Shown piece by piece: positions 56,463-64,000 of a stretch of 64,000 nucleotides of DNA. Source of the DNA: Arcicella sp034931005. Lineage in GTDB: Bacteria; Bacteroidota; Bacteroidia; Cytophagales; Spirosomataceae. Each line of letters opens with the position of its first letter. The first letter of the stretch is position 1. The translations under genes were made by a program, and so were the position numbers. The notes beneath the pieces were generated by a model. It saw nothing but the letters and a program-made list of their open reading frames with translations, did no database searches and was not told the DNA's origin. The stretch lies in the NCBI RefSeq assembly GCF_034931005.1, contig NZ_JAYGIN010000005.1:294809-358808 (forward strand), read 5' to 3'.

Positions 56463-58310
56463 ATGATAAAAACAATTTATCAATTTGGAGAGCAACTTAA
56501 AGAAATTGATGCAATGAAGCATTTTTTTGAAATAAGCGGTTCGCCTTATCCAGAAAAAAACGAAAATGAAAGCGTTATTTTTTTGGAAATTGCCAATGGA
56601 AAACCTCAAAAACTTACTATTGAGGATTATCGTAAATCTTGGAAAGAAAAATATTTGTTTAGGGAATTAGCTGCTAAACGCTCAACGAGTTTAGTTCCAA
56701 CGCTACATTTTTATAATCTTCCAGTAGGTGATAAGACTGAAAATTTAGAGAAAAATCGCCAAGCTCTTAGAGAATCTGTTATAAAGTTTTTGGATAAATT
56801 GGAGCGTTGCTTAGATGCTAATATTTCAATTTACAAAATCTTCTTTTCCAAAGAAGAAGTCATATCATTCCTTGATACTCACTTTCAATCATTCATTGAG
56901 CAAACTTGTCCTGAGAAAAAAAACTATCTCTTCACTATCAAGATTGACGATAAATGGATTGGTGAAGTTGAGAAAATACGAAATATCCTTGAAGAAGAGG
57001 CTTATAACAAGTATTTCAATAGCAAAGGCGATTTATACAAATCAAATGATAAAATATGTTCTGTAACCTACCAACAATCTGATGAAGTTTGGGGGCGAGT
57101 TGATACGCTCGGGTTTACAGTAAATGATATTTCGTTTTCGAGAAATGGATTTGATGCCAAAAATTCTTACAAAATGTTTCCTGTTTCACCCGAAGTTGTA
57201 AAAACCTTAGAAGGAACCCAAAGAGCATTGTCTAATGGTTTATCTTATGGCTTTCAGAACCTCCGATTTTATGTACTTCCAAGATTCATCGCTATCAATG
57301 ATAATGATTTGAAGAAAGAAATTGTAGAAACATTTATTCAGAAAAGACAAAGTGGAAACACAACGTATTCTGAAAATCAAATTAATTCTATCATTAATAG
57401 TGAGGGGATTTTTAATGAGATTATTTCAGAAGAAAAACTGCATCATAACAGTGTTTACTATGATATCTTTTTTTACGAAGAAAAACAAGCTCAATTTTCT
57501 ATAAAACTACACCTATCAGACCTTTTACCCTCAAGATTTGGAAGCATTCTGAATATTAAATCTACCATTGCAGATTATTATAATTCATTTACGAAAATTA
57601 CAACTAAAAAAGATGAGTTTAGATTTAACTTGACTTTTTCAGAAATCAAAAGATATTTCCCAGAGCCTCTATTTTTTCAAGTGATGGAAGCTATTTTCTA
57701 TAAAACAGAAATAGGTGAATATAAAGTATTAGCTGTTTTTATGGAATTACTTCGTACAGATTTTAAAAACGTATCAAATGATGGCTTCGCATTTCCTCTG
57801 AATGTAAAGCGTTCATTCGTCATCCATCAGTATTTACAAAACCTTCAAATTTTTGGTAATATGGAAACACAAGAAAAACAAACTCTGAGTTATGTCGCAG
57901 AGGAGTTTGTAAACAATCACGAATCCTTTTTTAAAGATACCCCAGCAAAAGAAGCTGCTTTTTATTTGGGATGTGCAACAGAAATTTTATTAAATGCACA
58001 AGAAAGCCATTTAAAAAGCCGTCCATTCGCTCATAAACTGAATAACTTAAACATCGGTTATCGTGAAATGATGGAAATAAAGCCTAAGCTTTTACAAAAG
58101 TTAGATGAATATGAGAAAGCAGACAAATTGTATGGGGATTATGATGCTGCCCTTAAACTCTTAATAGCTTTCGATAAGGCTTTTATAAATATCAAGCCAG
58201 CACAAAACAATGTAGAAACATCTTATGCTTTTTCATTAGGCTTAACGATTCAAAAAGAATCTTTGAAGAGTAGGATGCTTGACAGAATTGAAGCAAAAAA
58301 AATAAAATAA
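56463..58310 (+). CDS. cas8b: Cas8b/Csh1-type Cascade large subunit
   Basis: 615 residues from the ATG at 56463; a TTG at 56445 is also in frame. Position directly before csh2-type cas7 and cas5 identifies it as the type I-B large subunit, which recognises the PAM and helps recruit Cas3. Helical, basic, with no catalytic motif expected. Cas8b is poorly conserved, so the call rests mainly on context and size. Confidence 0.78.
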   Translation: MIKTIYQFGEQLKEIDAMKHFFEISGSPYPEKNENESVIFLEIANGKPQKLTIEDYRKSWKEKYLFRELAAKRSTSLVPTLHFYNLPVGDKTENLEKNRQALRESVIKFLDKLERCLDANISIYKIFFSKEEVISFLDTHFQSFIEQTCPEKKNYLFTIKIDDKWIGEVEKIRNILEEEAYNKYFNSKGDLYKSNDKICSVTYQQSDEVWGRVDTLGFTVNDISFSRNGFDAKNSYKMFPVSPEVVKTLEGTQRALSNGLSYGFQNLRFYVLPRFIAINDNDLKKEIVETFIQKRQSGNTTYSENQINSIINSEGIFNEIISEEKLHHNSVYYDIFFYEEKQAQFSIKLHLSDLLPSRFGSILNIKSTIADYYNSFTKITTKKDEFRFNLTFSEIKRYFPEPLFFQVMEAIFYKTEIGEYKVLAVFMELLRTDFKNVSNDGFAFPLNVKRSFVIHQYLQNLQIFGNMETQEKQTLSYVAEEFVNNHESFFKDTPAKEAAFYLGCATEILLNAQESHLKSRPFAHKLNNLNIGYREMMEIKPKLLQKLDEYEKADKLYGDYDAALKLLIAFDKAFINIKPAQNNVETSYAFSLGLTIQKESLKSRMLDRIEAKKIK

Positions 58311-58337
58311 TCAAAAACACTTAAATTATCATTTATC

Positions 58338-59201
58338 ATGGCAGAGATTACAAACCGCAGTGAAATTTTATTTATCTATGATGTAGTGCGTTGCAACCCC
58401 AATGGCGACCCACTTGATTCAAACCGCCCACGTCTCGACGAAGCCACCAACAGATGCTTAGTTACAGACGTGCGTTTAAAAAGAACTATTAGAGACTACC
58501 TTTTCGACAAAGGTTATAATGGAGAAGCAGGTGGTAAAGGCGATATTTTTATTAGAACAGAAGCTGTTACAGGTGAACAGCGTTCAGGTGTATATGCAGA
58601 TGAAAAGGAATTTAAAACAAAATTTATTGATGTAAGATTATTCGGGGGTGTTTCTGCTGTGAAAGGGAAAAACTTTCAACTAACTGGACCAGTACAATTT
58701 TCAATGGGATATTCTTTGAATAATATCTATAAAGATAATTTCATTAAGGGAACAGGGGCGTTTGCCACCAAGGAAGGAGCAGAACAAAAAACATTCAGAG
58801 AAGAATACAATATTACCTACGGATTAATTGCGTTTCACGGTACAATCAATGAAAATGCAGCCAAAAAATCTGGCACAACTAATGAGGACATTGCCGAACT
58901 TACAGAAGCAATTTGGAATGGAACGAAAGGGCTTTTAACTCGCTCAAAGAAAGGACATATGCCACGTTTGTTGGTAAAAGTTGATTATAAGGATAGCTTT
59001 TTTATTGGTGATTTATGCCAAAGATTGAGTATGGTTTTGAAAGATGGTAAAACGATGGAGTCATTAGAAGACATTTCTGACTATTTTTTAGATACCAAAA
59101 GTCTAAACGAAGCACTCAAAAAATATGATGATAAAATCATTTCTATAAGTGTCATTAAAGACGACAGAATTGAGTTAAGCGAAACTATTCCCACTAAATA
59201 A
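58338..59201 (+). CDS. cas7: Cas7/Csh2 Cascade backbone subunit
   Basis: 287 residues with the Csh2 opening SEILFIYDVVRCNPNGDPLDSNRPRLDEATNRCLVTDVRLKRTIRDYL (RNA-binding NPNGDP and VTDVRLKR). Forms the filament on the crRNA. Complete. Confidence 0.93.
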   Translation: MAEITNRSEILFIYDVVRCNPNGDPLDSNRPRLDEATNRCLVTDVRLKRTIRDYLFDKGYNGEAGGKGDIFIRTEAVTGEQRSGVYADEKEFKTKFIDVRLFGGVSAVKGKNFQLTGPVQFSMGYSLNNIYKDNFIKGTGAFATKEGAEQKTFREEYNITYGLIAFHGTINENAAKKSGTTNEDIAELTEAIWNGTKGLLTRSKKGHMPRLLVKVDYKDSFFIGDLCQRLSMVLKDGKTMESLEDISDYFLDTKSLNEALKKYDDKIISISVIKDDRIELSETIPTK

Positions 59202-59210
59202 GACTCGAAC

Positions 59211-59924
59211 ATGAAGATATTAGTTTTTGATATTTGGGGTGATTATGCACACTTCAAAAAAATCTACGCTACTACTTCTGCTTTGACTTATGCTATTCCG
59301 CCCAAAACTTCTATCTATGGTTATGTAGGAGCTATTTTGGGTTTGGAGAAAGACAAGAATGAATACCTCAAATACTTTGAAAACAAACAATGCCTTATAG
59401 GAATAGGCATACAAAAAACACTTCGTTTTCAAAGATTAGGTATTAATTTAAAAGCTGAATTAGGTCGTAAAAAAGAAGGTAGCCCCCCCAAACCCACTAT
59501 GATGGAGTTTGTGCATCAGCCACGATATAGAATTTATTTTTCTCATCAAAACAATGAAGTATATAATAAGCTTAAACTCGCTTTGGAGAAACATCATTCC
59601 GTTTACACTCCATGTTTAGGTTTAGCATTTTTAACTTCAAATTTTGAATTGATTGGAGAATTTGAGGCTAAAAAGATAGACTCAAATGAGAGCATATTAC
59701 TGGATTCTGTATTGCGAAGGAAACATTTTATAGAATTTGATAGAGAAGGTTTTTTACAAAACGAAGTTCAGATTATTGAACAGAGTATGTATGCCCTTGA
59801 AATGGACATAGAAAGAAATGTAACCGAAAGAGATGATGTTCTTCTTGAACGAAATGGAAGACCTATAAAAGTTAGATTAAACGAATATTATCAAATTGAT
59901 GGAAAAAACATCTGCTTGTTTTGA
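59211..59924 (+). CDS. cas5: Cas5 (Cas5h type) Cascade subunit
   Basis: 237 residues with the Cas5 N-terminal pattern DIWGDYAHFKKIYATTSALTYAIPPKTSIYGYVGAILG and a Gly-rich region. Binds the 5' handle of crRNA. Its 3' end overlaps cas3 by 26 bases. Confidence 0.9.
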   Translation: MKILVFDIWGDYAHFKKIYATTSALTYAIPPKTSIYGYVGAILGLEKDKNEYLKYFENKQCLIGIGIQKTLRFQRLGINLKAELGRKKEGSPPKPTMMEFVHQPRYRIYFSHQNNEVYNKLKLALEKHHSVYTPCLGLAFLTSNFELIGEFEAKKIDSNESILLDSVLRRKHFIEFDREGFLQNEVQIIEQSMYALEMDIERNVTERDDVLLERNGRPIKVRLNEYYQIDGKNICLF

Positions 59925-62355
59925 TTTGATTTCTCATCCAGATAGGACATTACAACAGCATTTAACAGGTTGTGATGTCCTGTCTGAGAAAATTTTATCC
60001 TTAAAGTTTGTTGAAAAAGATACTTTTTTTGAACTATCTTTTTTGAATGAACTTCGGAAAATAGTAGTCTATTTTCATGATTTTGGGAAAGCCAGTTTTT
60101 TCCAATCTAAAATCATAAAAGCCACGATAGAAGCTGAGAATAATCAAGAATTTAAAAATCAAGAAGCTATAAAAGAATACCTTGCTTTTTTCAATGAAAA
60201 TCGACGAGCTTACTTTAATCAGTGTTTAGGTGAAAATGACCGTTTATCTAATCATGCTAAAATAGGAGGTTATTTTGCTATTGAACAAATTGAACACGAT
60301 GATATATTTTTGAAGTTTGTTATTCTCAAAATCATTAGAAGACATCACGGATATTTGACTAATTTTTTCTATTCTAATGAGGAGACGCAAATTCAACTCG
60401 AACAAAAAGATATTCAGTTTTTAGAAAAGCAAATTGAGGTTTTAGATTTTGAATCGTATAATCAGATTTTAAGTAATCAATCGTTAATCACCTCAAAAGA
60501 ACATTGGGAAAAGATAAAAAGTGAATTATCAAGTGGGAGAAAATTTGTTAAATACCAAACAGAATTTGAAAGTAAAAAAGAAGTAAAATACTTTTTCTTA
60601 CAACATTATCTTTTTTCTTTGTTGCTTTCAGCAGATAAAGGTGATTTGATGTTACTGAAAACTGATAAAGATTGGTACATTCAAGAAAATACCCTTTTAC
60701 CTCTGAACATCATTAACGATTATAAAACGAATCTCTTTTCAAATGATGCCCCTAAACCAATAGACTTTGTTAGAGAAGAAGCCTATCAATTGGTTCAAAG
60801 AAATGTTCTTGAAAACAGTTCCAAAGCATTTTTCTCAATTACACTTCCAACAGGATTAGGAAAAACTTTTTCAGCTTTCAATGTAGCAACTATCCTTCAA
60901 AACGCATTTTATGAGCAACACGGAAGTAAGCCAAGAGTTATTTATGTATTGCCATTTACCTCTATTATTGACCAAAATGAAAATATTTTCAGAAAAATTC
61001 TTAAAAGTTCAAATATTGAAAATTTAGAAACTCGGCTTTCAAAAAATCATTATTTGGCTATGCCAAATGAACAATATGATGAAGAAAAACTTAGTAAAGA
61101 CGAACCTGAATATTTGTCTGATGGCTGGGAACATGATTTTATTGTAACAACCTTTGTTCAGTTTTTGGAAGGAATATTTACGAATAAAAACCGACTACTT
61201 CGTAAGTTTCACAATATGACCAATGCTATTTTTATCTTGGATGAAGTCCAAAATATTCCCCCTCAGTATTTCGAGGTTATTGAATTAGTTTTCAAAAAAA
61301 TGAATGAATATTTTGGAACTAAGTTTGTTTTTGTAACGGCTACACAACCATTCATTTTCAATAATAATGATGAAATTCTTGAATTAGCTAATCCTAAAAA
61401 GTATTTTGAAAATCTTGAACGAATCGAAATCAATCAAAGACTACTAACAGTTTCTGAGAAGCACTTGTCAGTTGATGAGTTTTGCTCTTTCTTAATTGAA
61501 GACATCAAAGCCAATATCGACAAATCATTTCTGATAATTTGTAATACTATCAAATCATCGCAAGAAATTCATAAACAATTGAAGCAAGAGTTTGAAGAAG
61601 TGCTTTACCTGTCAAGTTCAATTTTGCCTTTCAAAAGATTAGAGGTTATCGAAAAAATTAAGACTCAAAAAGGTCATCAAATTGTAGTTTCCACACAGGT
61701 AGTTGAAGCTGGCGTTGATATAGATTTAGATATTGTGTATCGTGACTTCGCTCCAATTGATTCAATTAATCAGTCAGCAGGTAGATGTAATAGAAATGGA
61801 TTAAAAGGTAAAGGAGCTGTTAAACTTTTTGATTTGGGTAAAAGTAAATATGTTTATGATAAAGTATTATTGTCGGTTTCGAGAGATGTACTAAAAAATC
61901 ATGATGAGATTATACAAGAATCAACCTTGTATGATTTGAATTTGGAATATGCTACTCAAATTAGAAAGCGTAAAGTGACAGATAGTAACGCTTCACAGAA
62001 ATTAATAGACTGTATTCAAAATTTGCAATTAGAAGATATTGAAAAGAATTTCAAATTGATTGAAGAAGATTTTAGAAATTATAACGTGTTTTTGCCAGTT
62101 GATGATAAATCATTAAAGATTTGGGGTGAGTTTATGTCAATATTCAAACTAACAGATGATGATTTTGAAAGAAAAAGAGAAATCAAAAAAATAAAACCCT
62201 CATTACTACAATACGTTACTCGTTTTCCCAAAAATAAATTTGTACCATCATCTGAACAGCAAGATAAAGGCATTATATATGTTGCAGATTGGCAAAACTA
62301 TTATGACTTAGAAACTGGATTTAAATTACTTGACGATAAAGATTTTATAATATGA
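59899..62355 (+). CDS. cas3: Cas3 nuclease-helicase
   Basis: 818 residues from the ATG at 59899. HD nuclease domain (1-230): YFHDFGKASFF (His and Asp at about 60-61) and RRHHGY further on. SF2 helicase: LPTGLGKT (motif I), ILDEVQNIP (DExx box), FVTATQP (motif III) and QSAGRCNRNG (motif VI). All catalytic parts are present, so target degradation should work. It overlaps both neighbours. Confidence 0.93.
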   Translation: MEKTSACFDLISHPDRTLQQHLTGCDVLSEKILSLKFVEKDTFFELSFLNELRKIVVYFHDFGKASFFQSKIIKATIEAENNQEFKNQEAIKEYLAFFNENRRAYFNQCLGENDRLSNHAKIGGYFAIEQIEHDDIFLKFVILKIIRRHHGYLTNFFYSNEETQIQLEQKDIQFLEKQIEVLDFESYNQILSNQSLITSKEHWEKIKSELSSGRKFVKYQTEFESKKEVKYFFLQHYLFSLLLSADKGDLMLLKTDKDWYIQENTLLPLNIINDYKTNLFSNDAPKPIDFVREEAYQLVQRNVLENSSKAFFSITLPTGLGKTFSAFNVATILQNAFYEQHGSKPRVIYVLPFTSIIDQNENIFRKILKSSNIENLETRLSKNHYLAMPNEQYDEEKLSKDEPEYLSDGWEHDFIVTTFVQFLEGIFTNKNRLLRKFHNMTNAIFILDEVQNIPPQYFEVIELVFKKMNEYFGTKFVFVTATQPFIFNNNDEILELANPKKYFENLERIEINQRLLTVSEKHLSVDEFCSFLIEDIKANIDKSFLIICNTIKSSQEIHKQLKQEFEEVLYLSSSILPFKRLEVIEKIKTQKGHQIVVSTQVVEAGVDIDLDIVYRDFAPIDSINQSAGRCNRNGLKGKGAVKLFDLGKSKYVYDKVLLSVSRDVLKNHDEIIQESTLYDLNLEYATQIRKRKVTDSNASQKLIDCIQNLQLEDIEKNFKLIEEDFRNYNVFLPVDDKSLKIWGEFMSIFKLTDDDFERKREIKKIKPSLLQYVTRFPKNKFVPSSEQQDKGIIYVADWQNYYDLETGFKLLDDKDFII

Positions 62356-63029
62356 CCAAAATTCAACTCCCTCAAACCACAATTACCTTCCCCGAAATAC
62401 GTCTACAAACTCGTGATGCTCATAAACTACGAGGTTTTTTTGGCAATTTATTTAAGGAACATTCTATTTTATTACATAATCATTTCCAAGATACTGGAGA
62501 GTTTCGTCAGGGTTACACACTTGTACAATATAAAGTTCTCGACCATATACCCACACTTGTGGGTTTGGGTGAAGGGGCTGATTTATTAGTGGATTTGTTC
62601 TTAAAAATTAAGCATTTAGAAATTGATGGGCATTTTTTTGAAGTAATGGCTAAAAATATTAACCATTCTGTGGTGGATATTGGACTTTCCAATTCTTTGT
62701 TCGAATATCGCTTTGAGAGTCTTTGGATGGCACTAAATCAGAATAATTATCGTGATTTTATCAAAGCTACTCTCGATGAACAAGATATAATCTTTAATAG
62801 AATATTGAAAAATAACCTATTGGCTTTTTTGAATGGAATGGGATGTCAACTGACAATAAATGAACCTATTATGTGCAAGTTTTCTTTGAAAAAAACTCGT
62901 GAAACCAATTTTAAGGATAATAAAATGATGGGCTTTCAGGGAAGTTTTATGTGCAATGCTTTATTACCAAATTTGATTGGTTTAGGAAAATCAGTTTCTC
63001 GTGGGTATGGAACAATCATAAAAATATAA
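62352..63029 (+). CDS. cas6: Cas6 crRNA endoribonuclease
   Basis: 225 residues. N-terminal LPQTTITFPEIRLQTRDAHKLRGFFGNLF with the Bacteroidota Cas6 pattern and a C-terminal Gly-rich loop (IGLGKSVSRGYGTI), the Cas6 hallmark. Cleaves the CRISPR transcript. Unusual position between cas3 and cas1, where cas4 is the norm for I-B; it starts 4 bases before the cas3 stop. Confidence 0.85.
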   Translation: MTKIQLPQTTITFPEIRLQTRDAHKLRGFFGNLFKEHSILLHNHFQDTGEFRQGYTLVQYKVLDHIPTLVGLGEGADLLVDLFLKIKHLEIDGHFFEVMAKNINHSVVDIGLSNSLFEYRFESLWMALNQNNYRDFIKATLDEQDIIFNRILKNNLLAFLNGMGCQLTINEPIMCKFSLKKTRETNFKDNKMMGFQGSFMCNALLPNLIGLGKSVSRGYGTIIKI

Positions 63030-63033
63030 ATTT

Positions 63034-63888
63034 ATGCAGCTACACATCAACAAATACGGCACTTATGTTCATGTAAAAGACGGCATGTTTGAAATTAGAC
63101 GTAAAGAGGACGACGGGACATTATTTACTAAGCCTTTTTCTGCACAAAAAGTTACTCATATCATTATGACTACTGGTACGATGCTTAGTACAGATGCTAT
63201 CAAACTGGCAATGATGAATAATGTAGATATTGTGTTTTTGGAACAAAATGGTTCTCCCATTGGTCGGGTTTGGCATAGTAAGTTGGGGAGTACGACCAAA
63301 ATACGAAAGTGCCAACTCGAAATCAGTATGAACACTGAGGGGTTAAGATGGGTGAAAGTCTGGTTGGTTCTGAAACTTGAGAACCAATTAAATTTCATTA
63401 AAGATTTAAAAAAACATCGTCCACAACACGCAGATTTTTTGAATGATAAAATTACCAAAATTGAAAATCTAATTGTTTCAGTATCGCTTCAAGAAGGTAA
63501 AACTACTTCAGAAGTTGCAGATACGCTTAGAGGTTTGGAAGGTACAGCAGGGAGACTATATTTTGAAACGTTGAGTTATGTTTTACCTTCTGAATCGCAG
63601 TTTAAGGGACGGTCATCTCGTCCAGCTAACGATGCTTTTAACGCTTTTCTGAATTACGGTTACGGTGTATTATACTCTAAAATTGAAAAGGCTTTAATCA
63701 TTGCCGGAATTGACCCATACTTGGGCTTTTTGCACCGAGATGATTACAATCAGTTGAGTATGGTTTACGATTTTATTGAACCTTATAGAATATATGTTGA
63801 CGAGGTAGTATTTCGTTTATTTTCGGGAAAGAAAGTAAACAAAGCTCACTCTGATGTCCATACTAAAGGAGTTTCACTCAATAGATAA
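63034..63888 (+). CDS. cas1: Cas1 integrase, apparently C-terminally short
   Basis: 284 residues; type I-B Cas1 is usually about 320-340. The catalytic Glu169 (RGLEGTAG), His234 (GFLHRDDY) and Glu249 (YDFIEPYR) are all present. The sequence ends shortly after VHTKGVSLNR, where the conserved C-terminal 40-50 residues should continue. The 112 bases that follow in the window show no reading frame that resumes the domain. Whether it retains spacer-integration activity is open. Confidence 0.85.
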   Translation: MQLHINKYGTYVHVKDGMFEIRRKEDDGTLFTKPFSAQKVTHIIMTTGTMLSTDAIKLAMMNNVDIVFLEQNGSPIGRVWHSKLGSTTKIRKCQLEISMNTEGLRWVKVWLVLKLENQLNFIKDLKKHRPQHADFLNDKITKIENLIVSVSLQEGKTTSEVADTLRGLEGTAGRLYFETLSYVLPSESQFKGRSSRPANDAFNAFLNYGYGVLYSKIEKALIIAGIDPYLGFLHRDDYNQLSMVYDFIEPYRIYVDEVVFRLFSGKKVNKAHSDVHTKGVSLNR

Positions 63889-64000
63889 CTTTCCTAAATA
63901 ATATATAATTATTCAAAGATTTAGGTTTACAAGACCACATACGATAATCCAAACTTGTGCAATATTTTTTAGTCTGTTACGAAATGTCTCTTTTACCATT
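63889..64000. other. Non-coding remainder after cas1
   Basis: 112 AT-rich bases, no ORF, no CRISPR repeat unit and no cas2 start. Window ends. Confidence 0.5.

Noticed and set aside
54300..64000. CRISPR array
   Set aside because: Looked for regularly spaced direct repeats around the cas genes; none seen. The array must lie outside the window or be absent.

Overview
The window looks like one replicon of a Bacteroidota bacterium, most likely a Cytophagales-type environmental genome. The evidence is the AT-rich sequence, promoters of the TTG-N17..20-TAnnTTTG class, Bacteroidota-specific conjugation genes (TraE/F/G/K/M/N/O/Q), an IntDOT-like tyrosine recombinase and a Csh-type CRISPR-Cas set. 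No rRNA, housekeeping gene or CRISPR array is present. Three blocks follow one another: a prophage (1 to about 45.4 kb, left end outside the window), a reduced conjugation-type secretion operon (about 45.5-54.3 kb), and a defence block with an Rpn-type nuclease, a WYL regulator and a type I-B cas operon (54.4-63.9 kb).

The prophage is a tailed phage, probably a siphovirus because no sheath gene was recognised. Its + strand late genes run: tail fibre/adhesin genes (1-10.7 kb), prohead protease with a scaffold-like tail and the putative major capsid protein (10.8-13.1 kb), head/packaging genes with both terminase subunits (13.2-18.3 kb), an inserted cargo island (18.4-20.9 kb), portal and connector genes (21.0-25.1 kb), a lysis cassette (25.1-26.4 kb), small accessory genes including a minus-strand pair (26.4-27.8 kb), and tape measure plus tail-tip genes (27.9-35.2 kb). 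A minus-strand early region (35.4-40.8 kb) holds many very small, translationally coupled genes, two arrays of short repeats that look like iterons or operators, and a cluster of tiny membrane-peptide ORFs beside a tRNA-like element that has no anticodon loop. The lysogeny and integration region (41-45.4 kb) has palindromic operators, a CI-like HTH protein, a four-helix membrane protein and the integrase.

The least ordinary parts of the prophage are these. (i) The tail-fibre module contains a run of Sec-signal proteins, a patatin-like phospholipase and a stand-alone LytTR regulator. (ii) The cargo island between terminase and portal has its own promoter and carries a SymE-like toxin, a DUF6943/HsdS-half-like protein and a DUF932 protein, and is followed by a leader with mutually exclusive hairpins. 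(iii) A GAACGGTT repeat array lies inside a coding sequence, in the manner of the lambda O/ori arrangement. (iv) A perfect 21-bp palindrome contains a complete minus-strand promoter.

The conjugation block has its own promoter and an intact VirB4-type ATPase, but lacks recognisable TraI, TraJ (VirB6-like), TraL, TraP, coupling protein and relaxase, so it is either a remnant or a streamlined secretion machine. The cas operon (cas8b-cas7-cas5-cas3-cas6-cas1) has no cas4, and Cas1 appears to stop early just before the window ends. Interference may therefore be intact while adaptation is doubtful.
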